Shown one piece after another: positions 25,601-31,951 of a DNA stretch of 42,050 bases. The notes below the pieces were generated by a model. The model was not told the origin of the DNA. It ran no database searches and was given only the letters and a program-made list of their open reading frames with translations. The translations under genes were made by a program, and so were the position numbers. Numbering within the stretch: the first letter of the stretch is position 1; the number at the start of each line of letters is the position of its first letter. Origin of the DNA: Thermoplasmata archaeon. GTDB taxonomy: Archaea; Thermoplasmatota; Thermoplasmata; Lutacidiplasmatales; UBA184. The DNA lies in the NCBI GenBank assembly GCA_021848165.1, contig JAJZMW010000160.1, positions 1 through 42,050 on the forward strand, written 5' to 3'.

Positions 25601-26241
25601 GGATCGTCAGCGTGCTCGTCCCGGCGGGGACCCTCGTGGCGCACCCCGCCTTGATCGTCTCGATCGTGAACGCCTCCTCCGACGTGCCGGTCGCGACCGT
25701 GAAGGACCCGCCGACGGTCTTCGTGGCGCCGAGCTACGGGCTGACGCTCGCGCCCTCCAGCTCCCCCGCCCAGGTCGGTGCGACGCACGTCCTCGTACCG
25801 TTCTCCGTCACCAACACGGGGAATCTGATCGAGGGACTGTCGCTGACCGTCGTCAACGCGGCGCAGCTCGCGAGCCTCGGCTGGACCGCCAACATCGCCC
25901 CGGCGAGCGCGACCACCCCCACGGTCGATCCCGGTACGTCGGTCGTGTTCAGCCTCAACTTGACCGCGACCGGGCCGACGATCCCTCCCGCGACGGGGGT
26001 CGTGGCGGTCGAGGTCCTGAACGCGACGGGGGGCCTCCAGCGGACGATCTCCCTCACCATCCCGAGCACGCAGGTCGCGATCCAGCCCGGGCTCACGGTC
26101 ACCGGCCCCTCGCTCGGAAGCGCCCCGAACGTGCTCCCGACCGGGGCGCTGATCGCTCTGGCCCTGGTCCCGGCGATCGTCGTCGGCCTGCTCCTCGGCA
26201 TCTGGCGGTGGAACCGGACCCGGAGGTGGCAGCGGTGGTGA
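19675..26241 (+). CDS. aglB: Oligosaccharyltransferase STT3/AglB with giant C-terminal extracellular beta-domain stalk
   Basis: This 2188-residue protein is about twice the usual AglB length. Residues 1-490 form the multi-span GT-C membrane domain, with the acidic first-loop motif GGSDSYYHSR (D52) and REPLFDW (E87, D91). The catalytic-domain signature WWDYG is at 578-582, so it should transfer lipid-linked glycan to Asn-X-Ser/Thr. From about residue 895 to 1900 come roughly ten carboxypeptidase-regulatory/CNA-B-like beta domains, each closing in a PxGxY turn (for example PPGVYDY, GPGNYTL, NPGNYTV, APGAYTL). Two NEW3/CARDB-like domains follow, then a C-terminal membrane span (about 2155-2178) and a basic tail RTRRWQRW. 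The stalk is Thr/Ser/Asn-rich with many N-glycosylation sequons. One uninterrupted frame covers all of it. Confidence 0.9.
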   Translation: MVTDSQGWWSRHGWTVALLLSAFGLAFAVRSIWTIPVLNQFGNLYVYAGGSDSYYHSRVMQFIISNHRTLIFDPLLNYPIGAINPREPLFDWMNAILGIVFAPLFGGNADNAGAFFLNLQAPLWAALSVFPIYLIGREVGDRRTGIIAGFIFAFLPATITESIFGYGNYLSFYTFIILVVIYSYIRTVRAVGSRRWVDSYRHPRSIVAGLRGLWRTERTAIKWAVFTGVGFGTLALAWQGYTYAIAVIGVFIIVAMLIERIRKVDSFGLYVVTWIVGLVGFPIAMPYYYFQHQFVGWFDLPLLLFFGILLLLLPFLVLRDYPWVVSIPAVIGIYFAGGVVLLLLNPTYFTEIVTGQGYFVKTLIYSTVAEAQAPSFDTLAISYGVVTFFLAFVGVGLYGWALIRSRFPRWLLVFLIFAILSIYLPISASKFLLLGSPAFALLGAEALRRLWDLGGYSDLRQGVNSLADTRSRLTAIRKSFKARHVLIVLLVVGLLVPNVWYGMDAGIPSNVKAQASDQVYHSLPSWLQAPASQASSFYFGAAGSAIDTPNLYDSAGYSWLAQQDTAIPQPERPALIAWWDYGFQTIDQGQHPSVADNFQNGIDPSGQFLLSQNQSIAIGVLSTTLLYAELVKDGGSTLPSGLTTVLASNGIKVATLMADLTDRAADYNAVVANPQIYMPVNPATLTDLNAVYMVTSYYLATLTPTAVAQVYNAIQQYTGWSIRYAMADSRLIPFSGTSTGIYYAPADLTGRLIDSGGNPETYFNVTVLGSNGQYYPSGQVPPSVQAVNYYVNYFAPFYNSMIYRIYFGYNGTDIGLSAGIPGLAGSLTSYPIEPGWMESHFMVQYQTAYYCPTPSQAASQGCFYATNRPTAEALAASQGGVANLNASAYFGGGESVLVYYAGQPMTGTVTLPNGVPVAGARVTVDDGWGIPHQSVVTGPNGEYSILLPPGNDTVNVTIGTLQGLSQQGNIVLDSIPIQVSPALGYSFSAPTLVRSIVLDPSTVSGIVYWNIANSTAYVPTIDPVAANAQVVLWGVANGSRITTSTDAGGTFQLTNVPPGVYDYSVLYQGANYTQTSVYVNPASSPVNASAGLTPANLTGTVSDSSGAPIALAAVTIQGANGLSLTVPTDNQGTYTLQDLGPGNYTLTAVGPSANERSLGTSLVLTSIGEHKVVNLVEAPVAPVSFTVSAGGLPLANVPVRLTPDPGGNGTSPVASYVRALANATVLTSNAAGVVSGYIPVGRYSVYAATVVGSTLEAAVGSLDVSTAASAVIGPSLILAPAGWLTGAIVPSAGANSTSVVVAFSSGGASTYLATTNGSFAVAVPFGNYTVLTLQSPTGSSSSLDAALQAASVPSRTSLAVDPVVAIRTTVAVTTPIGGSGEYPAAGTTATLSIGGGPIAISVPVSAGGNASLIAPSSLANGQTYCFSVAGYGYASAQECGIAPGALSSFTHLSIAFVPVALTLDLTGAPGGAPVTVYLNGTSATAPDYMVTGTSTVTVSVNPGNYTVAAIAPGTPGRTLYMSRPGPTLTLPLGSGARTESIALQFEVNATGTLLLPAGLPASNVTIELTGGTTTAHVNGTAYTHGFYVAPGSYSAYSVGTSASGSFTNLTGVTVSNGGIVSPTVRLGLPGYVLSGTLVAPNGTVVPATTTVVLTSSAGAVARASATAGRFSITLPAGTSYTATSQATVVTGGPNGSYFVEWSTVPGGSVCSVGAAPSTCQVSMTGSVQPVWFNGTVGAPGYSGFLPSTLTLVGPYPAGSRTTIAAPNGVFSVSVAPGAYTLYVTSDGATSAFANLSSVTILPSSGAFSVRLSDAWQDLITIQSPGGGGIAPSSVTLNVLSVTGARWAIDSAPLSVPIPLTLPIGVYSLRANATGSPYGALAAAQALGSATILGGNTATRLSLAWSLTTDVSGLALGTGRVDLPASGGLVQFSVTLTNHGSAPTRVSVVVSPAYWTVSTSLTNVTLGVTAPTNTTSGIVSVLVPAGTLVAHPALIVSIVNASSDVPVATVKDPPTVFVAPSYGLTLAPSSSPAQVGATHVLVPFSVTNTGNLIEGLSLTVVNAAQLASLGWTANIAPASATTPTVDPGTSVVFSLNLTATGPTIPPATGVVAVEVLNATGGLQRTISLTIPSTQVAIQPGLTVTGPSLGSAPNVLPTGALIALALVPAIVVGLLLGIWRWNRTRRWQRW

Positions 26242-27083
26242 GCCGCCACGCGGCCCGGACCCTCCTGCTCGTGGCGATCCTCGTCGCCGGAGCGTTCGGC
26301 GGGCTCACGGGGGCCGCCTGGGCCACCCCTTCGGGGACGGCCGCGTCGGCCCACCCGGCGCTCCCCGCGAGCTCCCCCCCGCTGACCGGCTCCGTCCACG
26401 GGCCCACGCTCGTGCTGCCCAATGCGACCAACGTCTACACGGTCAACGCGACCGGTGGGCCTGCCGTGGCGGCGAACGGAACGCGCGTCGGGAACCTGAC
26501 CTTCTACGCTTCGCTCGCGAGCGCCAACACCACCGGGGTCAAGGTCAGCCCGACGTTCGGCGGTCTCACGGGCAACTCGAGCTACTCGATCTTTCTGACC
26601 GTCGGGCCGGTGGCCCAGACGGTGACGTTGACGGTGGAGTTCGCGAGCGTCTACCAGCACCAGAACGTCTCGATCAACCTGACGACCGTGATCCAAGTCG
26701 TGCGGCCGTTCCAGCTGACCGGGGAGGTCGTCGCGAGCGCCACGACGGTGCTGCCGTTCTCGATCCAGGTCGCGCTGGACGGGACGATCGTGGGGTCCGT
26801 ATCGGTGCCGACGCTGACGCCGCACGAGTTCTACAACTTCACCTATCAGTACCTCACCGCGGGGCTCGCGTCCGGGTATCACACGTTCACGCTGACCTTG
26901 CCCCAGCAGAACGGCCAGGTGCGATTCGCGAACGGGGCGATCAGCTATTCCGTGACGTTCTACATCGCGGGGCCCGCCCCCAACTACACGCTCTACTACC
27001 TCCTCGGGGGCGTCGCCTTCGTCGGGGTCATACTTATATTCCTCATCTTGGTCGGCGCGCGCCGCCGAGCGGGGGGCCGCTAG
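26238..27083 (+). CDS. Secreted, C-terminally membrane-anchored protein with sequons (281 aa)
   Basis: Residues 1-30 look like a signal peptide (basic RHAAR, hydrophobic core, then AAWA). The middle is a beta-rich, Ser/Thr-rich extracellular region with many NxT/S sequons (NATN, NATG, NGTR, NLTF, NTTG, NSSY, NLTT, NFTY, NYTL). Residues about 252-273 are a membrane span followed by RRRAGGR. I do not recognise a family. The GTG at 26238 overlaps the aglB stop (GTGA); the adjacent GTG at 26235 is an equal alternative. Cotranscription with aglB suggests a glycoprotein substrate or accessory subunit, which is inference. Confidence 0.75.
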   Translation: MSRHAARTLLLVAILVAGAFGGLTGAAWATPSGTAASAHPALPASSPPLTGSVHGPTLVLPNATNVYTVNATGGPAVAANGTRVGNLTFYASLASANTTGVKVSPTFGGLTGNSSYSIFLTVGPVAQTVTLTVEFASVYQHQNVSINLTTVIQVVRPFQLTGEVVASATTVLPFSIQVALDGTIVGSVSVPTLTPHEFYNFTYQYLTAGLASGYHTFTLTLPQQNGQVRFANGAISYSVTFYIAGPAPNYTLYYLLGGVAFVGVILIFLILVGARRRAGGR

Positions 27084-27112
27084 ATCGCGGTCCGGTTCGG
27101 CGTCGGAGCGAG

Positions 27113-27117
27113 GGAGG
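27113..27117 (+). promoter_or_regulatory. Shine-Dalgarno sequence of the zinc-ribbon microprotein
   Basis: GGAGG ends 8 nt before the ATG at 27126, within GAGGGAGGAGCGG. Strong ribosome-binding sites are uncommon in this window, where most first genes appear leaderless and internal genes overlap; here it fixes the start of a 57-codon gene. Confidence 0.6.
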
Positions 27118-27125
27118 AGCGGAAC

Positions 27126-27299
27126 ATGACGGAAGCGCGTGCGACGGCCTGCACATCGTGCGGCAGCTCGCTCTCGGTCCGGGGGTCCACGCAGTTCTCC
27201 TGCCCCGCCTGCTCGCAATCCGTGATCGGCCGGTGCCCCCGGTGCCGCGATCAGAGCGTCCTCTACCGCTGCCCGTCGTGCGGCTTCGAGGGTCCGTAG
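27126..27299 (+). CDS. Zinc-ribbon microprotein upstream of aEF-1beta (57 aa, HVO_2753-like family)
   Basis: This short ORF reads ATG to TAG with four CxxC-type pairs: CTSC, CPAC, CPRC and CPSC, enough for two zinc ribbons, and ends CGFEGP. Small archaeal proteins with two such zinc fingers are typically encoded just before aEF-1beta, as here, with 19 nt separating them. Their role is not well defined; a translation-linked function is suggested by synteny. The start is supported by a GGAGG ribosome-binding site 8 nt upstream. Confidence 0.88.
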   Translation: MTEARATACTSCGSSLSVRGSTQFSCPACSQSVIGRCPRCRDQSVLYRCPSCGFEGP

Positions 27300-27318
27300 G
27301 GCCCGGGAGGGTCGACCG

Positions 27319-27585
27319 ATGGGCCAGGTGGCGGTGCTCTTTCGGCTGATGCCCCAGGGCGTCGAGACCGATCTCCAGGCCGTCGCCCAGGGCGTGAAGG
27401 CGAGCCTGCCGCAGGGCGTGACGATCCGCGGGATGCAAGCGAAGGACATCGCCTACGGATTGCGCGCGCTCCTGCTGAGCGTCGTCATGAACGACGAGGG
27501 GGGGATCCTCGACTCGATCGAGCACGCGCTGAGCAAGGTTCCCGGGGTCGAGTCGGTCGAGGTCATGGAAGAGGGCCTCCTCTAA
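27319..27585 (+). CDS. ef1b: Elongation factor 1-beta (archaeal aEF-1beta)
   Basis: The 88-residue protein is the compact ferredoxin-like guanine-exchange domain: VAVLFRLMPQGVETDL at the start, KDIAYGLRALLLSVVMND in the middle, and VPGVESVEVMEEGLL at the C-terminus. It exchanges GDP for GTP on aEF-1alpha during elongation. Length and ends match the archaeal family. A purine-rich GGGAGGG lies about 9 nt before the ATG. It follows the zinc-ribbon microprotein, the usual archaeal pairing. Confidence 0.95.
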   Translation: MGQVAVLFRLMPQGVETDLQAVAQGVKASLPQGVTIRGMQAKDIAYGLRALLLSVVMNDEGGILDSIEHALSKVPGVESVEVMEEGLL

Positions 27586-27619
27586 GGGCCCCTCGTTCGG
27601 ATCGGCTCCCGAGGGACCC

Positions 27620-28618
27620 GTGGACCTGATCACCCACGTCCTCGTCACCTACCTCGTCACGCTCGGCGTCGTGGGGTTCCAACCGCAGTATCTCGCCGCC
27701 GGGGCCCTCGCGGGGGGGCTTCCCGATGCCGACGCGCTGCTCTATCCGCTCGGGCGGCGGTTCGAGATCTTCCAGCATCGCGGGATCACCCACTCCTTCC
27801 TCGGCGTGACGATCATCGCGATCGCGGGAGCGTTGATCGCCCCGCTCCTCTTGCCCGGCTCGTTCCTGCTCTACTTCGCGGTGATGGAGATGGGCGGGCT
27901 CCTCCACATCGGCCTGGACGCGTTCACGAACTTCTCGGTGCCTCCGCTCCTCCCCTTCTCTCGTCAGCGAATCTGCTACGACGCCGATCGCGCGGTGAAC
28001 TTCTTCACCCTGGTCGTGAGCGTCGTGTCGATGTACGTTCTTCTCGGCGTCGAGCGCAACCAGGTCGCGATCCAGGGGGAGTGGGCGAGCATCGCGGTGC
28101 TCGGCGTCTTCTTCGGGGCATACTTCGCGATCCGCGTCGCCACGCGCGCGTGGCTCGGGCGGGCGAAGTCGCGCTTCGGGCCGTTCGACCACATCGTTCC
28201 CACCGAGAACCCGTTCACCTGGTTCCTCTACGGGGAGCGACGCGCGGGGGACCGGGTCTCCCTCCACTTCGCCCGCTACCGGACCGGGCGCGGGATCTCG
28301 GGACCGTATGCGCTGACGGTCGACCCCGCGGCGGCCACCCGGGCCGGGCCGATCGCGTCCGAGCAGGAGGCGATCGATCGTTCCTACGCGCACCGCCACG
28401 CGCGCGGACGGTTCTTCGAGGATACGTATCTGTTCGCCCGGGCGGAGCCGACCCCGCCCGGCGGGTGGCAGATCACGTGGTACTCCATCGAATTCGTCAA
28501 CTTCGGACGCTCGGCGAGCGTCCAGGTCCTCTTCCCGCCCGACGGCGGGGCCCCGGAGGTCCACCGCGGATTCCGGCGCGTGCGGATGCCGTGGGCCGAT
28601 CGGCCGCCCGCGACCTGA
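27620..28618 (+). CDS. DUF457/YdjM-like membrane-bound metal-dependent hydrolase
   Basis: The 332-residue protein starts MDLITHVLVTYLVT and carries the family signature QHRGITHSFLG (near residue 55), with conserved acidic D in LPDADAL before it and H in LLHIGLDAFTN after it. About five hydrophobic segments fill residues 5-180. The C-terminal ~130 residues are a soluble region rich in Tyr and Arg. The YdjM group is assigned as putative metal-dependent hydrolases; the substrate is unknown. Start is GTG 27620, 34 nt after aEF-1beta, probably the same transcript. Confidence 0.75.
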   Translation: MDLITHVLVTYLVTLGVVGFQPQYLAAGALAGGLPDADALLYPLGRRFEIFQHRGITHSFLGVTIIAIAGALIAPLLLPGSFLLYFAVMEMGGLLHIGLDAFTNFSVPPLLPFSRQRICYDADRAVNFFTLVVSVVSMYVLLGVERNQVAIQGEWASIAVLGVFFGAYFAIRVATRAWLGRAKSRFGPFDHIVPTENPFTWFLYGERRAGDRVSLHFARYRTGRGISGPYALTVDPAAATRAGPIASEQEAIDRSYAHRHARGRFFEDTYLFARAEPTPPGGWQITWYSIEFVNFGRSASVQVLFPPDGGAPEVHRGFRRVRMPWADRPPAT

Positions 28619-28642
28619 CGCGGGGAAGTGCCCCCGCGGCGC

Positions 28643-28921
28643 TCACTTGTACGTCGACTGGTGGACCTTGCCCTCGTCGTCGACGATCGTGATGCACTCG
28701 CCTTCGCACTCCTGAAGGCACGCCTCGCACATGATGCAATCCGGGCCGTTGATCACGGCCGACTTCTCGACGCGGAACTGGAACTTAGCGGCGACGTCCG
28801 GATCGTCGACCGCGTTCGGGAACTTCTCTCGCGGCTGCATCTCGAAGACGTTGACCGGGCAGACGTCGCGGCAGTGTTGGCATCCCGTGCACTTGTTGTG
28901 GTCGACCTCTACGCTGACCAT
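28643..28921 (-). CDS. 2[4Fe-4S] ferredoxin
   Basis: The 92-residue protein holds two cluster motifs: C11-C14-C17-C21P (CTGCQHCRDVCP) and C62-C65-C68-C72 (CIMCEACLQEC). An extra cysteine, C76, follows the second. About 40 residues separate the two motifs, longer than in clostridial ferredoxins and typical of archaeal insertions. It is a plausible electron acceptor for the 2-oxoacid:ferredoxin oxidoreductase encoded at 10.8-13.4 kb, by inference. A TATATA box lies about 56 nt upstream. The gene converges on the DUF457 gene with a 24-nt gap. Confidence 0.93.
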   Translation of the reverse strand: MVSVEVDHNKCTGCQHCRDVCPVNVFEMQPREKFPNAVDDPDVAAKFQFRVEKSAVINGPDCIMCEACLQECEGECITIVDDEGKVHQSTYK

Positions 28922-28973
28922 GGATCCGTCCGGCGGGCGATGCCTGCCGGTGGGGGCTCCAGACGCACGGGCG

Positions 28974-28979
28974 TATATA
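28974..28979 (-). promoter_or_regulatory. TATA box for the ferredoxin gene
   Basis: TATATA lies in a GC-rich gap, about 56 nt before the ferredoxin ATG at 28921. The expected start near 28950 leaves a leader of about 28 nt. The divergent thioesterase gene begins at 29056 on the other strand. Confidence 0.6.
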
Positions 28980-29055
28980 GCCGGCGGCTCCGGGCGGTCG
29001 GCGGACCGACCGGACCGGCAACCCTTAGCCCCGCGCGCCCTGGGGGGGCGCGTCG

Positions 29056-29541
29056 ATGACCGAGCTCGAGAACCCGGCCGAGAGCACCTGTTTCGGATGC
29101 GGGCCCGCCAACAGCCGGGGGCTCCGTCTCCGCATGCAGTTGGCGGTCGGAGCGGACGGCGCGGAGGAGGTCCGCTGCCGGTTCGTCCCCCGCGACGACG
29201 AGATCGGCTGGACGGGCCTCCTCCACGGCGGGCTGCATTACCTCATCTTGCAGGAGGCTTCCTATTGGGCCGCGTGGACGCTGGGGGGCCGGGTGATGCG
29301 CTTCGAGGGGCCCGCGACGTACTCGCAGGTCCGCCTTCCGCGCGTCGGCAAGGAGTACGTTGCCCGAGCGCGCCTGACCGGCCGCACCGAGCGCGGCGTT
29401 CGAGTGCACGCGGCGAGCGAGTCCCTCGAAGGGGCACCGTGCGGAGCCCTCGATTCGACCTGGGTTCGGGCGAGCCGGGCGGAGGTCGCCCGGGCCCGGC
29501 TCGACCTGCCGTCGTATCTTCTCGAGGAGATGGACCCGTAG
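29056..29541 (+). CDS. Hotdog-fold thioesterase, PaaI-like
   Basis: The 161-residue protein opens with ESTCFGCGPANSRGLRL, the N-terminal CFGCGxxNxxGL motif common in this PaaI/YigI-like hotdog group. TGLLHGGLHYLILQEAS follows, where the HGG-x-acidic helix normally carries the catalytic residues, and then a beta-sheet region. Members hydrolyse acyl-CoA thioesters. The substrate is unknown. It is 10 nt before a short-chain dehydrogenase on the same strand, so the two may act on the same acyl-CoA or carbonyl compound. Confidence 0.82.
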   Translation: MTELENPAESTCFGCGPANSRGLRLRMQLAVGADGAEEVRCRFVPRDDEIGWTGLLHGGLHYLILQEASYWAAWTLGGRVMRFEGPATYSQVRLPRVGKEYVARARLTGRTERGVRVHAASESLEGAPCGALDSTWVRASRAEVARARLDLPSYLLEEMDP

Positions 29542-29551
29542 GGGACGGCGC

Positions 29552-30520
29552 ATGCCGGCGGACGGGGTTGGGGTGGGGAGGACCCGGACCAGGCCGGCGC
29601 CGTCGAGCGGCGGCGCGTCGTTGCGCGGAACCAGCGTGGTGCTGACGGGCGCCACGGCCGGGATCGGAGCCGTGATGGCCGACGAGCTCGCCCGGCGGGG
29701 CGCTTCCCTCTTCCTGATCGCGCGCGATCGGACCCGGCTCGAGACGGTCCTCCGGCTGCACCGGGGGCAAGGCGCCGACGTCGACGGGGCGGTGTGCGAC
29801 CTCGCCGAGCCGGCGGCGGTGCGATCGATCGCCGAGGCGATCCGGTCGACCCACCCTCGGCTCGACGTCCTCATCAACAACGCGGGCGCGCTGTTCTACC
29901 AGTTCGCGACGAACTCGGCGGGCGACGAGAAGACGTTCGCGCTGAACGTCCTCGCCCCGTTCCTCCTGATGGAGACCTTGTGGCCCAGCCTCGCCGCCTC
30001 CGGGGCGGGCCGGGTCGTCAACCTCGCCAGCACCGCGCATCGGACCGGGACGATCGACCTCGCCGACATCGATCGGCGGCGCCACTATCGAGGCTGGGCG
30101 GCGTATTCGCAGTCGAAGCTCGCCCTCCTGTTGCTGACGCGCGAGGCGCCGCGTCGCCATCCCGGCTCGCCGGTGACGGTGAACGCCTGCCATCCCGGGT
30201 TCGTGCGGAGCCACTTCGGCCTCGAAGGGCGGGGGTGGGGCCCCGCGTTGATGCGCTTCGCGCAGCGGATCGGGGCGATCTCGCCCGAGCGGGGCGCCGC
30301 GACGCCCCTGTTCTTGGCGACCGATCCGAGCGTGGCGCGCTACACCGGGGAATACTTCGCGAAGCGCTCCCTCGCGCGGGGATCGCGGCGTTCGCTCGAT
30401 CCGGCGACAGCGCGCGCCCTCTGGGATCTCTGCGAAGAGCGCGCGGGGCGGGGGGCCCGCCCGCCGGTTACGGCGGGGCGCTCCGGAAGCGGCTCGGCCG
30501 GCCCGTCGCCCGCAAGCTGA
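29552..30520 (+). CDS. Short-chain dehydrogenase/reductase, retinol-dehydrogenase-like
   Basis: The 322-residue protein has the cofactor motif TGATAGIG after a 30-residue low-complexity start, the NNAG motif (LINNAGALF), a catalytic Ser in NLASTAHRTG and YSQSKLALLLL carrying Tyr-x-x-x-Lys. NACHPGFVRS follows. This is a complete classical SDR active site; the arrangement resembles retinol-dehydrogenase/WWOX-type SDRs, usually NADP-dependent. The C-terminal 40 residues are Gly/Arg/Ser-rich and overlap a minus-strand small gene by 53 nt. It is probably cotranscribed with the thioesterase 10 nt upstream. Confidence 0.87.
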   Translation: MPADGVGVGRTRTRPAPSSGGASLRGTSVVLTGATAGIGAVMADELARRGASLFLIARDRTRLETVLRLHRGQGADVDGAVCDLAEPAAVRSIAEAIRSTHPRLDVLINNAGALFYQFATNSAGDEKTFALNVLAPFLLMETLWPSLAASGAGRVVNLASTAHRTGTIDLADIDRRRHYRGWAAYSQSKLALLLLTREAPRRHPGSPVTVNACHPGFVRSHFGLEGRGWGPALMRFAQRIGAISPERGAATPLFLATDPSVARYTGEYFAKRSLARGSRRSLDPATARALWDLCEERAGRGARPPVTAGRSGSGSAGPSPAS

Positions 30521-30746
30521 CGTCGACGCGCTCGAGCTGGCTTCGGTGTTCGGGGCACAACAGGAACGCGCGAAAGGTCGCGCGGGGGTCGGCGGGGTCC
30601 GCGCTCGCGGCGCAGAGATCGACGGGGCGGGGTCGGTCGTCGCACGGGCCCCCGAGCTCGACGCCCGGGTCGGGTCGCGCGGCACGGAACGCATACTCGT
30701 ACGCCCGTCCCATCTCGCAGAGCGGGCGTTGGAAGATCGCGCTCAT
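30468..30746 (-). CDS. Small hypothetical protein with scattered Cys/His (92 aa)
   Basis: The ORF begins MSAIFQRPLCEMGRAYEY and contains GGPCDD, DLCAASAD and LLCPEHRSQLE, so a Cys/His metal site is possible. No family is recognised. It fills the interval between the SDR and methyltransferase genes, where no plus-strand ORF with protein-like composition exists, and overlaps the SDR 3' end by 53 nt. Evidence for reality is composition and placement only. Confidence 0.5.
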   Translation of the reverse strand: MSAIFQRPLCEMGRAYEYAFRAARPDPGVELGGPCDDRPRPVDLCAASADPADPRATFRAFLLCPEHRSQLERVDVSLRATGRPSRFRSAPP

Positions 30747-30805
30747 GAGCGTCCCTGGCCGTTCTCCCCCGGGAGGCTATCCTCTCGAGGGGATATCGCT
30801 CGCGC

Positions 30806-31951
30806 ATGTCCCCTCCGTCGGCGGCCCCCGCGCCCCCCAGCCGCGCCTTCGTCCGCCGGTTGCTGCGGGCCTACGCGGACGGGGAGCTCACGAACCTGAT
30901 CCAGATCGGCCACGCGACGGGCCTCTGGACCGTCCTCGCGAACGGGGGAGGGACGGCCGCCGAGATCGCTCGTCGGGCGCGGCTCGACCCCCGCTACGTC
31001 GACGAATGGCTTCGGGCCCTCGCGGTCGCCCGGGTCCTCCGGTACGACGCGCGGCGGGAGAGCTTCCACCTCGCCCCCTCGCGGGCCGCGTGCCTCGCGG
31101 GGCCGGGGATCTACAATCTCGCGCCCGGCAGCGGGATGGTCGCGATCGGGGCGCGGCACCTCCCGCGGGTCGCGCGGGCCTTCCGGTCGGGGAAGGGGAT
31201 CCCCGCGGCGGTCTACGAGCCCGAGTTCTCCCGGCTGATGGACGATCTGAACCGGCGACGATACGACGCGCTCCTGGTGCCGGAGTACGTGCGCCTCGCT
31301 CCCGGGCTCGAGGCGCGATTGCGCCGCGGGATCCGCGTCCTTGACTTTGGCACCGGGAGCGGCCACCCGGTGAACCTCCTCGCGCGTGCGTACCCGCGAT
31401 CCCGCTTCGTCGGGGTGGAGCTCGCCCGTCTCCCTCTGGCGCGAGCCCGCCGGGAGGCGCGGTCGCTCGGCCTCCGCAACGTTCGCTTCGTTCGGGGGGG
31501 CGTTTCCTCCCTGCGGACGCTCGGCCGATTCGACCTCCTCACGGCGTTCGATGTGATCCACGACCTCGCTTGGCCCGAAGCGACCGTGGCGGCGCTCGTT
31601 CGCCGCCTGCGGCCGAACGGACGGGTGCTCATCGGCGAGCCCCGGGCCTCGAGCGACCTCGGCGAGAACATCGGCCGGACGGGGGCGGCGTACCTCTACG
31701 GGGTGAGCGTGACGTACTGCCTCCCGGTCTCTCGGGCCGGGGGGCCGGGCGGCCTCGGAACCTGCTGGGGGGTCGAACGGGCGAAGGCGCTCCTCGAGAG
31801 CGCCGGCGTCGCTCGGGTGCGGGTGCGGCCCGCGCCCGGCAACGCCCTCGCGGTGGTCATCACCGGGCGCATCCTCGCGACGCACCCCCGCCGACGCCGT
31901 TCCGCGGAGGGCCCCGCTCTCGCGCGGGGGGGGAGATCCTGCCCGAAGTAA
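30806..31951 (+). CDS. SAM-dependent methyltransferase with N-terminal winged helix
   Basis: The 381-residue protein has an N-terminal winged-helix dimerisation domain (about 12-90: ATGLWTVLANGG, EIARRARLDPRYVDEWLRAL). A Rossmann methyltransferase domain follows, with motif I VLDFGTGSGH, then VGVELARLPL, a FDLLTAFDVIHDL motif II region and NGRVLIGEP. The architecture resembles O-methyltransferases of the Rv2258c-like group. The substrate is a small molecule, unidentified. A weak TATA-like GCTATCC lies about 26 nt before the ATG. The stop overlaps the probable non-ATG start of the next hydrolase. Confidence 0.85.
   Translation: MSPPSAAPAPPSRAFVRRLLRAYADGELTNLIQIGHATGLWTVLANGGGTAAEIARRARLDPRYVDEWLRALAVARVLRYDARRESFHLAPSRAACLAGPGIYNLAPGSGMVAIGARHLPRVARAFRSGKGIPAAVYEPEFSRLMDDLNRRRYDALLVPEYVRLAPGLEARLRRGIRVLDFGTGSGHPVNLLARAYPRSRFVGVELARLPLARARREARSLGLRNVRFVRGGVSSLRTLGRFDLLTAFDVIHDLAWPEATVAALVRRLRPNGRVLIGEPRASSDLGENIGRTGAAYLYGVSVTYCLPVSRAGGPGGLGTCWGVERAKALLESAGVARVRVRPAPGNALAVVITGRILATHPRRRRSAEGPALARGGRSCPK

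Noticed and set aside
22371..26150. Possibility that the repeated beta domains are tandem DNA repeats or an assembly collapse
   Set aside because: The domains share only turn motifs and fold pattern; the DNA shows no near-identical repeat units by eye, so ancient divergence is more likely than misassembly.
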